This document shows positions 7,492 to 16,239 of a DNA stretch of 43,486 nucleotides, in pieces; position 1 is the stretch's first letter; every line of letters starts with the position of its first letter. Source of the stretch: Streptomyces prunicolor NBRC 13075 (lineage in GTDB: Bacteria > Actinomycetota > Actinomycetes > Streptomycetales > Streptomycetaceae); NCBI RefSeq assembly GCF_000367365.1, contig NZ_BARF01000141.1:1-43486 (forward strand). The letters run 5' to 3'. The position numbers and the translations under genes are program-made. The notes below the pieces were generated by a model. The model was not told the DNA's origin. It searched no databases and was given only the letters and a program-made list of their open reading frames with translations.

Positions 7492-8634
7492 TCAGGGCGG
7501 GGCGGCGAGCCGGCCGGCCAGACGGTGGGCCTGGGCCAGCAGGGTGCCGTAGGTGGCGAACTCGCCGGGACTGCCCGGCCCCGCCTTCGTCAGATCGTGG
7601 CGCAGGGTGTCGAGCGTGCGGTGCAGTTCCCGTACGGCCTGACGCAGTTCGCGGTCGCCCCGGTGGCCGAAACGGCTGTGGTCGTAGAGGCGAAGAGTGT
7701 CGGCGGTGCGGCGCAGGAACGTGGCGTAGCGGCGGGCGAGGGCGGGGTGCGGCCGGGCGGCTGGGCCATCTTCGGCCGCGGCCTCAAGGACGGTTCGGGT
7801 CACGTCGGCGGTGTGGAGCGCGGCGCAGTCGAGGACCACCACCGCGTCGTCGTAGTCCCCGCCGTGAAGGGGTGTCGCGCCGGTGCGGCGGCGGAGGTTG
7901 ACGCGAAGGCTTTCCCGGCTGGTGTCCAGGGCGCTGCGTGCCTGGTCGACCAGGCGTTGCAGTCGCAGAGCGCGTTGGTGGCAGGTGTCGGCCTCCTCGG
8001 CGTTCCACCTCCCTTCGCCGAGCCCGTCGGCCACGGCGTGAAGGATGTCGTGCGTCTCGCGAAGGGCGTCCCGCAGGGCGGCGCGGGTGTCGCGCAGGTA
8101 GACCGGGGGACGGATCAGTGCGTTGACGGCGATACCGACGACCGCGCCGAAGACGGCCTCGGCGATACGGGCCGCAGCGGCGGGGATGCTGACGGCCCCA
8201 CCGGTGAGGACGAACAGGGCGCCGGTGGCGGCGTAGATGCCCTGGCTGCCCAGGCGCCGCCACTGCCCCAGCAGCACGGTCGTGGGCAGGACCAGCGCCA
8301 TCGCGGTCATCGTGTTGTGCAGCAGCAGCGCCACCGCGGTGGCCACGACCGTCCCGGTGGCGATCGCCGCGAGCTGCTGCAGCCCGTGCGCGATGGACCG
8401 GTAGACGGTCGATTCCACCAGCACGATCGCCACCCAGGGGGCGACGAACGCCATGGGCGCGTCGAGCCACCGGCCGACCACCGCCCAGGCGATCCAGGCG
8501 GCCAGGGCCGCCTTGACCGCCTGCACGGCCAGATCCCGCTCCCGGCTCGGCCCCGACCACGCCCGTCCGGCCATCTGCCCGGCGGCCCGCACCCGGCGCC
8601 GCACCCTTCGCACCGCGGCTCGTATCGCATGCAT
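7492..8634 (-). CDS. FUSC-family (aromatic acid exporter-like) membrane protein
   Basis: 380 residues starting at the ATG at 8634. After a basic N-terminus there are about six membrane segments in residues 30-165 (for example AVKAALAAWIAWAVVGRWL, LAAIATGTVVATAVALLL, IYAATGALFVLTGGAVSIPA, AVFGAVVGIAVNALI). A cytosolic helical domain of some 200 residues follows. This layout fits the FUSC/ArAE group, whose characterised members export aromatic carboxylates such as p-hydroxybenzoate or fusaric acid; the substrate here is unknown. It is single-length rather than the duplicated form. The gene follows the CorA-like gene on the same strand with an 83-bp gap. Confidence 0.88.
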   Translation of the reverse strand: MHAIRAAVRRVRRRVRAAGQMAGRAWSGPSRERDLAVQAVKAALAAWIAWAVVGRWLDAPMAFVAPWVAIVLVESTVYRSIAHGLQQLAAIATGTVVATAVALLLHNTMTAMALVLPTTVLLGQWRRLGSQGIYAATGALFVLTGGAVSIPAAAARIAEAVFGAVVGIAVNALIRPPVYLRDTRAALRDALRETHDILHAVADGLGEGRWNAEEADTCHQRALRLQRLVDQARSALDTSRESLRVNLRRRTGATPLHGGDYDDAVVVLDCAALHTADVTRTVLEAAAEDGPAARPHPALARRYATFLRRTADTLRLYDHSRFGHRGDRELRQAVRELHRTLDTLRHDLTKAGPGSPGEFATYGTLLAQAHRLAGRLAAPP

Positions 8635-8717
8635 GGCAGTCCAGGTGCCACCGATCGGCGGCACCTGTGCCGCCCGTCCCGGTCGGCCGGCCTGCCGGAC
8701 CGGGTCGCCGTTCACTG

Positions 8718-9707
8718 TCACAGCCAGCCGTTGCGTCGGAACGCCCGGTACAGCAGTCCGGCTCCGAGGGCCATCACGGCGAGCGCGCACGGATAGCCGT
8801 AGCGCCAGTCCAGTTCGGGCATGTGGGCGAAGTTCATGCCGTAGATCCCGGCGACCATGGTGGGGACGGCGAAGAGGGCCGCCCAGGCGCTGATGCGGCG
8901 CATGTCGTCGTTCTGCCAGGTGCCCACCTTCGCGAGATGGGCGTCGAGGACGGAGCCGAGCAGGTCGTCCAGGGCACGGATCTCGGTGTCGGTGCGGGTG
9001 AGGTGATCGGTGACGTCACGGAAGTACGGCACGACCTGGCGCGGCCAGTCGTCCTGGTCCGTGGCGAAGGGCCGCATGACGGGGACCAGCGGCCCGACGG
9101 CTCCACGGAACTCCACCACCTCGCGTTTGAGCGAGTAGATCCGCTCGGTGAGCTCGTCCCGGGCGGGTGAGAACACGCACCGTTCCAGGTCCGTCAGGTC
9201 GGTCCGTACCTGGGCGGCGGCCTGTGCGTAGTCGTCGACGATCACATCGGGCACCACGTGCAGGACGCTGACCGGCCCGAGCCCTGTCATGTGCGGCTGC
9301 TGCGCGAGCCGGCGTGCGGCCTCTACGGTGGGATCGTTCGCGCCGTGCCGTACGGTCAGCGCGAAGGAGGGCCCGAGGAAGATCATCACCTCGCCGGTCT
9401 CCACGTCCGCGGTCTCCTCGACGAACCAGACCGTCTTCACGACGATCGCGAGCACGTCGCCGTAGCGCTCCCTCTTCGGACGCTGATGGGCATGGACCGC
9501 GTCCTCGACGGCCAGTGGATGCAGCTTCAGGTACTCGCCCAGTTGCTGCAGGTCCTCCTCGCCGGGTTCGTCCACGCGGATCCAGGCGAACTCGTCGGGC
9601 TTCAGCGCGGCCAGCCGGTCCAAGGTGACCTGGCATCCCCCGTCCTCCTGCCGGCAGTCGACCTGTTCGCACTCACCGGTCCGCTCCTGGTAGATCAAGC
9701 ACTCCAT
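8718..9707 (-). CDS. CorA-like magnesium/divalent-cation transporter
   Basis: 329 residues from ATG 9707 (an ATG at 9740 would add 11 residues). A large N-terminal soluble alpha/beta domain (1-170) is followed by long helices. Two C-terminal membrane segments carry the family signature: TM1 about 272-289 ends in the YGMN motif (G290-M291-N292), followed by FAHMPELDWRYGYP, and TM2 is about 305-322. CorA/ZntB pentamers pass Mg2+ or other divalent ions. The N-terminus has three extra cysteines (C13, C18, C25), unusual for the family; they may bind a metal, but this is inference. Probably cotranscribed with the FUSC gene. Confidence 0.93.
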   Translation of the reverse strand: MECLIYQERTGECEQVDCRQEDGGCQVTLDRLAALKPDEFAWIRVDEPGEEDLQQLGEYLKLHPLAVEDAVHAHQRPKRERYGDVLAIVVKTVWFVEETADVETGEVMIFLGPSFALTVRHGANDPTVEAARRLAQQPHMTGLGPVSVLHVVPDVIVDDYAQAAAQVRTDLTDLERCVFSPARDELTERIYSLKREVVEFRGAVGPLVPVMRPFATDQDDWPRQVVPYFRDVTDHLTRTDTEIRALDDLLGSVLDAHLAKVGTWQNDDMRRISAWAALFAVPTMVAGIYGMNFAHMPELDWRYGYPCALAVMALGAGLLYRAFRRNGWL

Positions 9708-9994
9708 GCCCCTTCGAGTGCTTCCGTCACCGCGTTCCATGCTCGGGAACATGGAAAAAGGACGCGGGAAGCCACCGTTCATGGATTTCCAGCGCCGTTG
9801 GCCGACCGCCGGGTCCGGACCTTACTGCCCCGCGCGGGCACAGTGATCCGCCGTGGACGGGAACACCGAGCGGGCGCGCCCGGACCTCCAGGCCGCTCCC
9901 TGCTCTGAACTCGCGCGTCCGGGGTACTCGCGCGCTCATCGGACGGTCGGGCGCACGACGCGGCCCGGCCCGCACTCACCCACACGGAGGGGAG

Positions 9995-10438
9995 ATGACC
10001 GCTGTGTCGAAAACGCAGCCGCACGTCGCGGACTCCCGCAGCGCGGACCGCCCGGGCCAGGAACCGATGAGCGAGCTGGTGCAGCGAGCCTCACACCAGC
10101 TGACCGAGCTGGTGCGGGGCGAACTGCGGCTGGCTCAGGCCGAGATGAAGGAGAAGGGTGAACGCTACGGCAAAGGCGGTGGTCTGTTCGGCGGCGCTGG
10201 TGTCGTCGGCTTCCTGATGCTGCAGGCGCTGGTCGCCACCGCGATCGCCGCGCTGGCGGTGCCACTGCCGGTGTGGGCGGCGGCGCTGATCGTCGCGGCG
10301 GTTCTGGGCGTGATCGCCGGGGTGCTGGCACTGAGTGGGAAGAAGCAGGTCGGCCATGCCGCGCCGCCCCTGCCCGAGGAAACGATCGACAGCGTGAAGG
10401 CCGACGTGGCCGAGATCAAGGAGAGTGCCCGGCGATGA
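9995..10438 (+). CDS. phage holin superfamily (actinobacterial Holin-X) membrane protein
   Basis: 147 residues; the ATG has GGAGGGGAG immediately upstream. An amphipathic start (SELVQRASHQLTELVRGELR, AEMKEKG) precedes two membrane hairpins (VVGFLMLQALVATAIAALAV and ALIVAAVLGVIAGVLAL), matching the Holin-X/DUF1469 family. In Streptomyces these are chromosomal envelope proteins rather than phage genes. It is the first gene of a three-gene operon with DUF3618 and DUF4235 proteins and overlaps the next start by four bases (ATGA). Confidence 0.9.
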   Translation: MTAVSKTQPHVADSRSADRPGQEPMSELVQRASHQLTELVRGELRLAQAEMKEKGERYGKGGGLFGGAGVVGFLMLQALVATAIAALAVPLPVWAAALIVAAVLGVIAGVLALSGKKQVGHAAPPLPEETIDSVKADVAEIKESARR

Positions 10439-10914
10439 CCCAGCCGTCTCACAACGAACCCACCGCGGCCGGCACCGAAGAAATCCGGGAGCAGGTCGAG
10501 CAGGTCCGGACCGAACTCGGGCATACGGTCGAAGCGCTGGCAGCCAAGGCCGACATCAAGGCGCGCGCCAAGGAAGAGGTCGCCGAGGCGAAGAAGCAGG
10601 CCACCGCGAAGGCCGGCGACCTCAAGGAGCAGGCCGCCGTCAAGACCAGGGAACTGACGGCGAAAGGCACCGCCCTGGCCCACCAGGCGCAGGACAAGCT
10701 GCCCGACCCGGTCAGGGACAAAGCGGCCCGGGCTTCCGGACAGGCCCACGCCACGGCGGCCCAGGCCGGTCGCGTATGGCAGGAGAAGGCGCCCGAGCCG
10801 GTACGGCGGAAGACGGCCCAGGGAGCGCGGCTGGCGCGGGACAACCGCAGCGCGCTGCTGGCGGCGGCCGGTGTCGCCGTGGCGGTGTGGCTGGTCCACC
10901 GACGGAAGGGGTGA
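10435..10914 (+). CDS. DUF3618 protein
   Basis: 159 residues from ATG 10435 inside the ATGA overlap. The DUF3618 signature is at the N-terminus (EEIREQVEQVRTELGHTVEA then LAAKADIKARAKE). A long Ala/Lys-rich helical stretch follows, and the C-terminus has a single membrane segment (ALLAAAGVAVAVWLV) ending in basic HRRKG. It is probably an inner-membrane protein with a helical cytosolic arm. The family almost always travels with the Holin-X and DUF4235 genes, as it does here; its role is unknown, with membrane shape or turgor stress as a guess. Confidence 0.9.
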   Translation: MTQPSHNEPTAAGTEEIREQVEQVRTELGHTVEALAAKADIKARAKEEVAEAKKQATAKAGDLKEQAAVKTRELTAKGTALAHQAQDKLPDPVRDKAARASGQAHATAAQAGRVWQEKAPEPVRRKTAQGARLARDNRSALLAAAGVAVAVWLVHRRKG

Positions 10915-10919
10915 GCCGG

Positions 10920-11186
10920 GTGAAGGTATCGAAGATCGCCTACAAGCCCGTCGGCCTGGCACTCGGCGCCGTCAGCGGCATGGCCGCCGGAGCCGCGTTC
11001 AAGCAGGCGTGGAAAGTGCTCGGCCACGACACGGACGCCCCGGACGCCACCGACGAGGAACGCTCCTGGGGCGCCGTGCTGCTCGCCGCCACGCTGCAGG
11101 GCGCGATCTTCGCCGCGGTCAAGGCAGCCGTCGACCGCGCAGGCGCCGCCACCACCCGTCGCCTGGCCGGAACCTGGCCCGGCTGA
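10920..11186 (+). CDS. DUF4235 membrane protein
   Basis: 88 residues from GTG 10920; GTG 10911, in a GTGA overlap with the DUF3618 stop, would add three residues and is equally possible. Two membrane segments (ALGAVSGMAAGAAF and VLLAATLQGAIFAAVKAAVD) are separated by a short loop containing TDEERSWGA, matching DUF4235. It is the last gene of the Holin-X/DUF3618 operon. Function is unknown. Confidence 0.88.
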   Translation: MKVSKIAYKPVGLALGAVSGMAAGAAFKQAWKVLGHDTDAPDATDEERSWGAVLLAATLQGAIFAAVKAAVDRAGAATTRRLAGTWPG

Positions 11187-11436
11187 CGCCCAAGGGAAGG
11201 GGGTGGAGAGGGCCGGAGGTCACGAAGACCAGCCCCCTCCCCACCTTCTGATCGGCTGCCCCGGCCCACGGCCACGGCCACGGTCCTTCGCCGGCGCCGC
11301 GTCTTCCGCGGCCGGGCCCCGGACCACGCCTCCGCCACGCGGGCGCATCTGTGACGAGACGTGCACCCGTGCGGTGTCTACGAAGGCAGGGCAACGCCGC
11401 CGGGACGGCGGCAGCGCGGCGGGAGAGGGGTCGGTC

Positions 11437-12414
11437 TTGTTCGAGGGCTTCGAGACCAGGTGGGTTCAGCTCGACGAAGTGTCGGTCTTCGTCCGCCACG
11501 GCGGCGAGGGGCCGCCGGTGGTACTGCTCCACGGCCATCCCCGGACGTCCGCGACCTGGCACCGCGTGGCACCGCTTCTTGTCCGGCGCGGCTTCACCGT
11601 CGTCTGCCCCGACCTGAGGGGGTACGGCCGTTCCCGCGGTCCGGCTGCCACGGAGGACCACGCGGGACACTCCAAGCGAGCGGTCGCCGGCGACATGGTC
11701 GCGGTCATGCGCACGCTGGGCCATGACCGGTTCGGGCCGGCCGGACACGACCGAGGAGGCGCCGTCGCGTTGCGTCTCGCGCTCGATCACCCCGGTGCGG
11801 TCTCGCGGGTGGCACTGCTCGACTGTCTTCCCCTCACCGAACACCTGACGCGCATCACGGCCGAGTTCGCCACGCGATGGTGGCACTGGTTCTTCTTCGC
11901 CCAGCCGGACATTCCCGAGCGGGTCATCAACGCGGACCCGGACAGCTGGTACCGCGGGGACCCGCACAGCATGGGCCAGGAGAACCACGACGAGTGGCGG
12001 GAAGCGACACGGAACCCCGCCGTGGTGCGCGCCATGCTGGAGGACTACCGGGCCGGCCTGACCATCGACAGACGGCACGAGGAGGAGGACCGGGACGCCG
12101 GCCACCTCATCCGCTGCCCGGCGCTGATCCTGTGGTCGCTCCGGGACGACCTTGAGCAGCTCTACGGCGACCCTCTTGAGATCTGGCGCCGGTGGGCGGA
12201 CGACGTCCGCGGCCAAGGCATCGACTCCGGCCACCACATGGCCGAACAGGCACCGGATGCCCTCGCCGCCTCCCTGGCGGACTTCTTCGCGGACGAGCCC
12301 GAGGTGAGAATCGGAGTTCTCGCTCAGGCGCCGGTCGTGGGCCGGCGCGGAGATGTGGTCCCCGAAGCCGCCACGGGCCCGAACGTGCAGCCGCGCCGAG
12401 GTGAGGTGAGGTGA
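11437..12414 (+). CDS. alpha/beta hydrolase of the haloacetate dehalogenase family
   Basis: 325 residues from a TTG that has GGAGAGGGG six bases upstream; the family N-terminus (FEGFETRWVQL) begins exactly here. It shows the alpha/beta-hydrolase order: HGHP oxyanion region (32-35), DLRGYGRS, nucleophile D105 in GHDRGG, D129, the His-Trp pair H150-W151 in WHWFFFAQP, and the late histidine in SGHHMAEQ. D105, R106, H150 and W151 match fluoroacetate dehalogenase, which hydrolyses haloacetates to glycolate. The second substrate-carboxylate arginine of that enzyme (DRGxR) is alanine here, so the substrate may differ. A C-terminal tail of about 35 residues is extra. It ends at a strong terminator. 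Confidence 0.85.
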   Translation: MFEGFETRWVQLDEVSVFVRHGGEGPPVVLLHGHPRTSATWHRVAPLLVRRGFTVVCPDLRGYGRSRGPAATEDHAGHSKRAVAGDMVAVMRTLGHDRFGPAGHDRGGAVALRLALDHPGAVSRVALLDCLPLTEHLTRITAEFATRWWHWFFFAQPDIPERVINADPDSWYRGDPHSMGQENHDEWREATRNPAVVRAMLEDYRAGLTIDRRHEEEDRDAGHLIRCPALILWSLRDDLEQLYGDPLEIWRRWADDVRGQGIDSGHHMAEQAPDALAASLADFFADEPEVRIGVLAQAPVVGRRGDVVPEAATGPNVQPRRGEVR

Positions 12415-12415
12415 G

Positions 12416-12448
12416 ATCGGGGTACTGCGCGGTGCGCAGTACCCCGAT
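12416..12448 (+). terminator. intrinsic terminator after the dehalogenase-like gene
   Basis: A 15-bp perfect stem (ATCGGGGTACTGCGC and its complement) with a three-base loop starts at the stop codon of the hydrolase gene. It may work in both directions. Confidence 0.85.
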
Positions 12449-12590
12449 GCCCTCGGTCCTTCGGTGCTCCAGGCCCTGGACCAGAGCCCGGTCCTCGCCT
12501 GCGCCCGACGGCGGGATCCCTCCCGCGTCCAGGTAGCAGGCGGCGCCCACGCCCAGGTCGGCGCCGGGCCCTCGGCGAGCGGGCCCTGTC
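12420..12590 (-). pseudogene. probable fragment of a family 2 glycosyltransferase
   Basis: A short minus-strand frame reads GADLGVGAACYLDAGGIPP, then SGAGEDRALVQGLE. This looks like the NLGVR...YLAVGGF...GEDxALVxAL region of GT2-family glycosyltransferases. No start, catalytic DxD or membrane part is present, so it would be a relic only. The terminator at 12416-12448 overlaps its end. The assignment rests on pattern memory only. Confidence 0.4.
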
Positions 12591-12656
12591 GCGCGCGGCG
12601 TCGACGTGCCGGTCGCGATACCCGGGCGACGTGATGCCCCAGCGGACCGACCCCGC

Positions 12657-14195
12657 TCAGCGGTTGAGCGCCTTACGCAGCTTGCGGCGCGACGCCTCCG
12701 CCCACACGGGCGGCAGTTCCCGTTCGTCCCGGTCGGCCGCGGCCTGCTCCTGTCCGTACAACAGGCCCCAGGTGAAGCTCGGTTCGCCGGCCGCGTGTGC
12801 CGCCAAGGTCACCTTGCGCAGGGCCTCGCGGGCCACGACGCTGTCCTGGTGGTCGCCGAGCACCTGCTGGACGGCCTTGACCCGCTTGCCCAGCCGCTTG
12901 GCGGGTTTGCCGAGCGAGTCGCGCGCCGGTTCCGTGGCGTACCGCGTCTTCTTGGCCGCCTTCCGGGCCTCGTGGAGGGCCTTGTCGCGTTTCGTTCCCG
13001 GCGGGAGGTCCAGCGCGTGGGCCATGCGATCGGACAGGCGGCCGTACTCCTTGAGGATCGCTTTGGCCATGACCTTCTCCGGCTGCCGGGCGGCCTTGCC
13101 ACGCAGCGGGGGCTGCTCCGTCAGCGATGCCAGGCTGTTCAGAAGGGCGAGGTAGCGGGGGGAGTCCAGGGCGGCGATCGTGCGCAGCCGGGCCTCGGAG
13201 GTGTCGCCGACGTCCCACACCTGCAGACGTGCGGAGGCCGCTCCGAAGACGAGTTCCGTAGGCAACGCCTCGATCCTGGCGCACAGTCGCTCCCGCAGGA
13301 CCTCCTGGTCGCGTTCCGCGCCCAGTTCGGTGCTCAGCCACTTGAGTTCGGAGCGGACGGGATCGGTGACCTTCCGGTCCAGGACCGAGCGGTAGGACCG
13401 CAGCACGCTGCGCAGCCGGCGGCAGGTGGTGCGCATCTTGTGTACCGCGTCGGGCAGGTCACGGCGGACCGCGGGGTCCAGGTTCACCAGGGCGTGGATC
13501 CGTTCGTCCACATAGCGCAGGACCTCCTCGCCGGCGGATCCGGACACTACGGCCCCAGTACACGCATCCGGCACCCGGGGCACTCCGACTTCCGTCTCCT
13601 CCAGGGCGCGGGCCAGCTTGGAGGAGCTGTGCGCGCGGCCGATGCCGTTCGCGCCCAGTGTCTTCTCCACGGCGTCCAGCAGTGCGGGGTCGGTGTTTGG
13701 GGCGAGTTCGACCTCCATCTCGGTCCATGCGGCCCGGGTACCCGTGGCGAGCAGGGACTCGGCACGGACCGCGTCGATGCTCAGCTCGGCGAGAGCCGTT
13801 CCGTCGGAGCCGACGAGCTGCCGTACGCCACGGGCGGAACGGATTCGGACCACCGGCCGCAGCTCCGCACCACGCGTACGCGAGAGCGCCAACTCCCGCA
13901 AGGTGTCTGGGACTTCTTCGGACAGCGGGGCCCGTAGCTCTTCCCGGCTGTCACCGGACAGCGGCAGCTTGAGATGCCAACCCGCGTCGCTCCCGCCCGT
14001 CCTTCGACGAAGCGTGGCCGACGCGCCGGCCAGCCGCAGGTCGTCGGTGTCGTAGTACACGGCGTCCAGATCCTCGGCGTCCTGATCCACGACGGACGCG
14101 ATCCCGTCCACGCCGGCGAGGTCGGGCAACCACGCGGTGTCATCGGCCGAGGGGGCCTCGTACTTCCGCTCTGTCTCTCGTATCGACTCGGTCAT
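12657..14195 (-). CDS. CYTH and CHAD domain protein
   Basis: 512 residues from ATG 14195. The N-terminal CYTH (triphosphate tunnel metalloenzyme) domain begins with the ExExK signature (E7-T-E9-R-K11) and continues to about residue 200 (LRLAGASATLRRRTGG, GWHLKLPL, then TEMEVELAP). The C-terminal CHAD domain (about 220-510) is helical and rich in conserved His/Lys/Arg (AVHKMRTTCRRLRSVLRSY, HEARKAAKKTRYATEP). CHAD domains bind polyphosphate; CYTH enzymes hydrolyse triphosphates, inorganic ones included. The protein probably handles or binds polyphosphate under stress. It stands alone, transcribed away from the HAD gene. Confidence 0.93.
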   Translation of the reverse strand: MTESIRETERKYEAPSADDTAWLPDLAGVDGIASVVDQDAEDLDAVYYDTDDLRLAGASATLRRRTGGSDAGWHLKLPLSGDSREELRAPLSEEVPDTLRELALSRTRGAELRPVVRIRSARGVRQLVGSDGTALAELSIDAVRAESLLATGTRAAWTEMEVELAPNTDPALLDAVEKTLGANGIGRAHSSSKLARALEETEVGVPRVPDACTGAVVSGSAGEEVLRYVDERIHALVNLDPAVRRDLPDAVHKMRTTCRRLRSVLRSYRSVLDRKVTDPVRSELKWLSTELGAERDQEVLRERLCARIEALPTELVFGAASARLQVWDVGDTSEARLRTIAALDSPRYLALLNSLASLTEQPPLRGKAARQPEKVMAKAILKEYGRLSDRMAHALDLPPGTKRDKALHEARKAAKKTRYATEPARDSLGKPAKRLGKRVKAVQQVLGDHQDSVVAREALRKVTLAAHAAGEPSFTWGLLYGQEQAAADRDERELPPVWAEASRRKLRKALNR

Positions 14196-14322
14196 GTCCT
14201 GCGCGTACACGTCTGAGCCCCGGACAAACACGAGCGGCCCGGATTTGCGCCCTACGGGTTCCTCGTTCTTCGCCGGACTCCACACTCACCACCGGCTGAC
14301 CTCGTACCGCAGCGACCGTCGG

Positions 14323-14994
14323 TCACTCCATGTCGGCGAAGACGCTGGAGCCGAGCCGTTCCAGAAGGTCGGCGGGGTCCCGGTACACCGCGTGGGCGCC
14401 GGCCGTCTCCAGGTCCGCGCGGGGGATCCCGCCGGACAGCACCGCCACCGGGACCACTCCGTCCCGTACGGCGGCCTTCATGTCCCACACGGTGTCGCCG
14501 ACGAACACGGCCCGTTCGCTCGCAACACCCGCGAGTTTCCTGGCCTGTTGGACGGGGTCGGGGGCGGGTTTGCCGTCGGCGACGTCGTCCGCGCTGGCCG
14601 CGCCGAGGATGACGTCGTCCGCGTCGATCGCGCGGCGCAGCGCGGCCAGTTCCGGGCCGCTCGCCGAGGTCGCGAGGACGATCGTCCAGCTCCGCCCGGC
14701 CAGGGCGCGCAGCAGGTCGCCCGCCGCGTCCAGTGCCGGCAGCCGGTCGAAGTAGGTGGCGTAGAGGGCGTGATGGGCCGCGACGAACCGCTCGTCGTCC
14801 TCGGGGTCGCGGTCCTCCCCGAGCAGGTGCTCGATCAGGTCGTCGCCGCCGAGGCCCACGGCCCGGTGGATCTCCCGCATGGGGACGCGGTGACCGCCCT
14901 GTCTGAACGCCTCCCACCAGGTGACGACGTGGAGGTGGTTGGTGTCGACGAGGGTTCCGTCGACGTCGAAGATCGCGGCGCGTTTCGTGGTCAT
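14323..14994 (-). CDS. HAD-family phosphatase (phosphoglycolate phosphatase / beta-phosphoglucomutase group)
   Basis: 223 residues. HAD motifs are complete: motif I D10-V-D12-G-T (nucleophile and acid/base), motif II T109-S110, motif III K142 in GKPAPDP, and motif IV D167 and D171 in FVGDTVWD. A helical cap of subclass I lies at about 17-85. Members dephosphorylate small sugar or metabolite phosphates; the exact substrate is not readable. It starts seven bases after the stop of the F420-dependent oxidoreductase gene, so the two are one operon. Confidence 0.9.
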   Translation of the reverse strand: MTTKRAAIFDVDGTLVDTNHLHVVTWWEAFRQGGHRVPMREIHRAVGLGGDDLIEHLLGEDRDPEDDERFVAAHHALYATYFDRLPALDAAGDLLRALAGRSWTIVLATSASGPELAALRRAIDADDVILGAASADDVADGKPAPDPVQQARKLAGVASERAVFVGDTVWDMKAAVRDGVVPVAVLSGGIPRADLETAGAHAVYRDPADLLERLGSSVFADME

Positions 14995-15001
14995 CGCGGG
15001 C

Positions 15002-15976
15002 TCACAGTTCGCGGAGGGCGGGCAGCAGTTTCTGTTCGGCCCATTCGAGGTACGGCTCCTGGTGGTCGCCGCCGATCTGGACGAGCGCGACCTCGGTGAA
15101 CCCCGCGTCCACGTAAGGCCGTACGGCCTCGACGACCGCCTCCACGTCGTCGCCGCAGGGGATGGAGCCGGCGACGTCCTCAGGTCGTACGAACTGGGTG
15201 GCGCCTGCGAACGCGGTGGGTCCGGGGAGTTCGGAGTTGACCGGCCAGCCGCTGCCGAACCAGCGGAACTGGTCGTGGGCGCGGGCGATCGCCGCGTCGC
15301 GGTCGGTGTCGTAACAGATGGGCAGTTGGCCGACCTTGGGCTTGCCCGCGCCGCCGTATCCGTCGAACGCGGAGGTCAACTCCGGCCTGGGTTCGGTGGC
15401 GATGAGCAAGTCGGCGAGACGGCCCGCGAGTTCGCACGAGCTGTCGCCGGAGACGGCGACACCGATCGGCAGGGGGGTGTCGGGCAGGTCCCACAACTTG
15501 GCGTTCTCCACGTCGAAGTGGGTGCCGTGATGGTTGACGTTCTCCCCCGCGAGGAGCGCGCGGATGATCTCCACGGCCTCCTCCAGCCTCGCCAGCCGTA
15601 CGTGCGCAGCGGGCCAACCGCCGCCCACCACATGCTCGTTGAGGTTCTCACCGGAGCCCAGACCAAGGCGGAACCGTCCCTGGGACAGGAGTTGGAGTGT
15701 GGCGGCCTTCTGGGCGACGACCGCCGGGTGATAGCGGGTGGTCGGACACGTCACGTACGTCATCAGGGGAATGCGTTCGGTGGCCTGCGCGGCGGCGCCG
15801 AGCACGCTCCACGCGTAGGGGGCGTGGCCCTGGGACTCCAGCCAGGGGAAGTAGTGATCGGACGTGACGGAGAAGTCGAAACCGGCACGCTCGGCACCGA
15901 CCACATGCCCCACCAGCTCCCGCGGACCCGCCTGCTCGGTCATCATCGTGTACCCGATCTGCACCATGACGCTCAT
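15002..15976 (-). CDS. LLM-class F420-dependent oxidoreductase (G6PDH-like)
   Basis: 324 residues, TIM-barrel luciferase-like fold. Recognisable segments are VQIGYTMMTEQAGP at the start, AGFDFSVTSDHYFPWL, the cofactor-site region LGLGSGENLNEHVVG, and PIGVAVSGDSSCELAG. This pattern matches the F420-dependent glucose-6-phosphate dehydrogenase-like group. The enzyme would transfer hydride between a hydroxylated or ketone substrate and coenzyme F420. It is upstream of, and probably cotranscribed with, the HAD phosphatase; together they could act on a phosphorylated sugar, but this is inference. Confidence 0.9.
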   Translation of the reverse strand: MSVMVQIGYTMMTEQAGPRELVGHVVGAERAGFDFSVTSDHYFPWLESQGHAPYAWSVLGAAAQATERIPLMTYVTCPTTRYHPAVVAQKAATLQLLSQGRFRLGLGSGENLNEHVVGGGWPAAHVRLARLEEAVEIIRALLAGENVNHHGTHFDVENAKLWDLPDTPLPIGVAVSGDSSCELAGRLADLLIATEPRPELTSAFDGYGGAGKPKVGQLPICYDTDRDAAIARAHDQFRWFGSGWPVNSELPGPTAFAGATQFVRPEDVAGSIPCGDDVEAVVEAVRPYVDAGFTEVALVQIGGDHQEPYLEWAEQKLLPALREL

Positions 15977-16239
15977 CTCCCTCGCTGTTCACCTGCGCGA
16001 ATACGATCCTCGGCCCCGTCACCGCCTGCTCGCGGGCCCCGTCCGCAGAACACCGAAGGGCCACACAGCCGACCCGTCGGCTGTCGGTAGCCCCACACAG
16101 GGGCGGGTACCCCTCTCGTGACCTCTCGCACGGCCGACGTTCCCCGTGCCACGTGGAGCCGGCCGGTCGGCTCGTCGAGCACGATGCGGCGCGCCGGGGG
16201 CCGAGCCGGGGCGACAGACCCGGCGCCCGCTCCCAGGGT

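Noticed and set aside
9922..9927. GGGTAC upstream of the Holin-X operon as a sigma-B promoter
   Set aside because: No GNNT element lies 14-16 bases upstream.
9995..10438. Holin gene as evidence of a prophage
   Set aside because: The Holin-X/DUF3618/DUF4235 operon is a normal chromosomal set in Streptomyces and no other phage gene is near.
16107..16112. GGGTAC upstream of the LLM oxidoreductase gene as a sigma-B promoter
   Set aside because: No GNNT at the allowed spacing on the minus strand.
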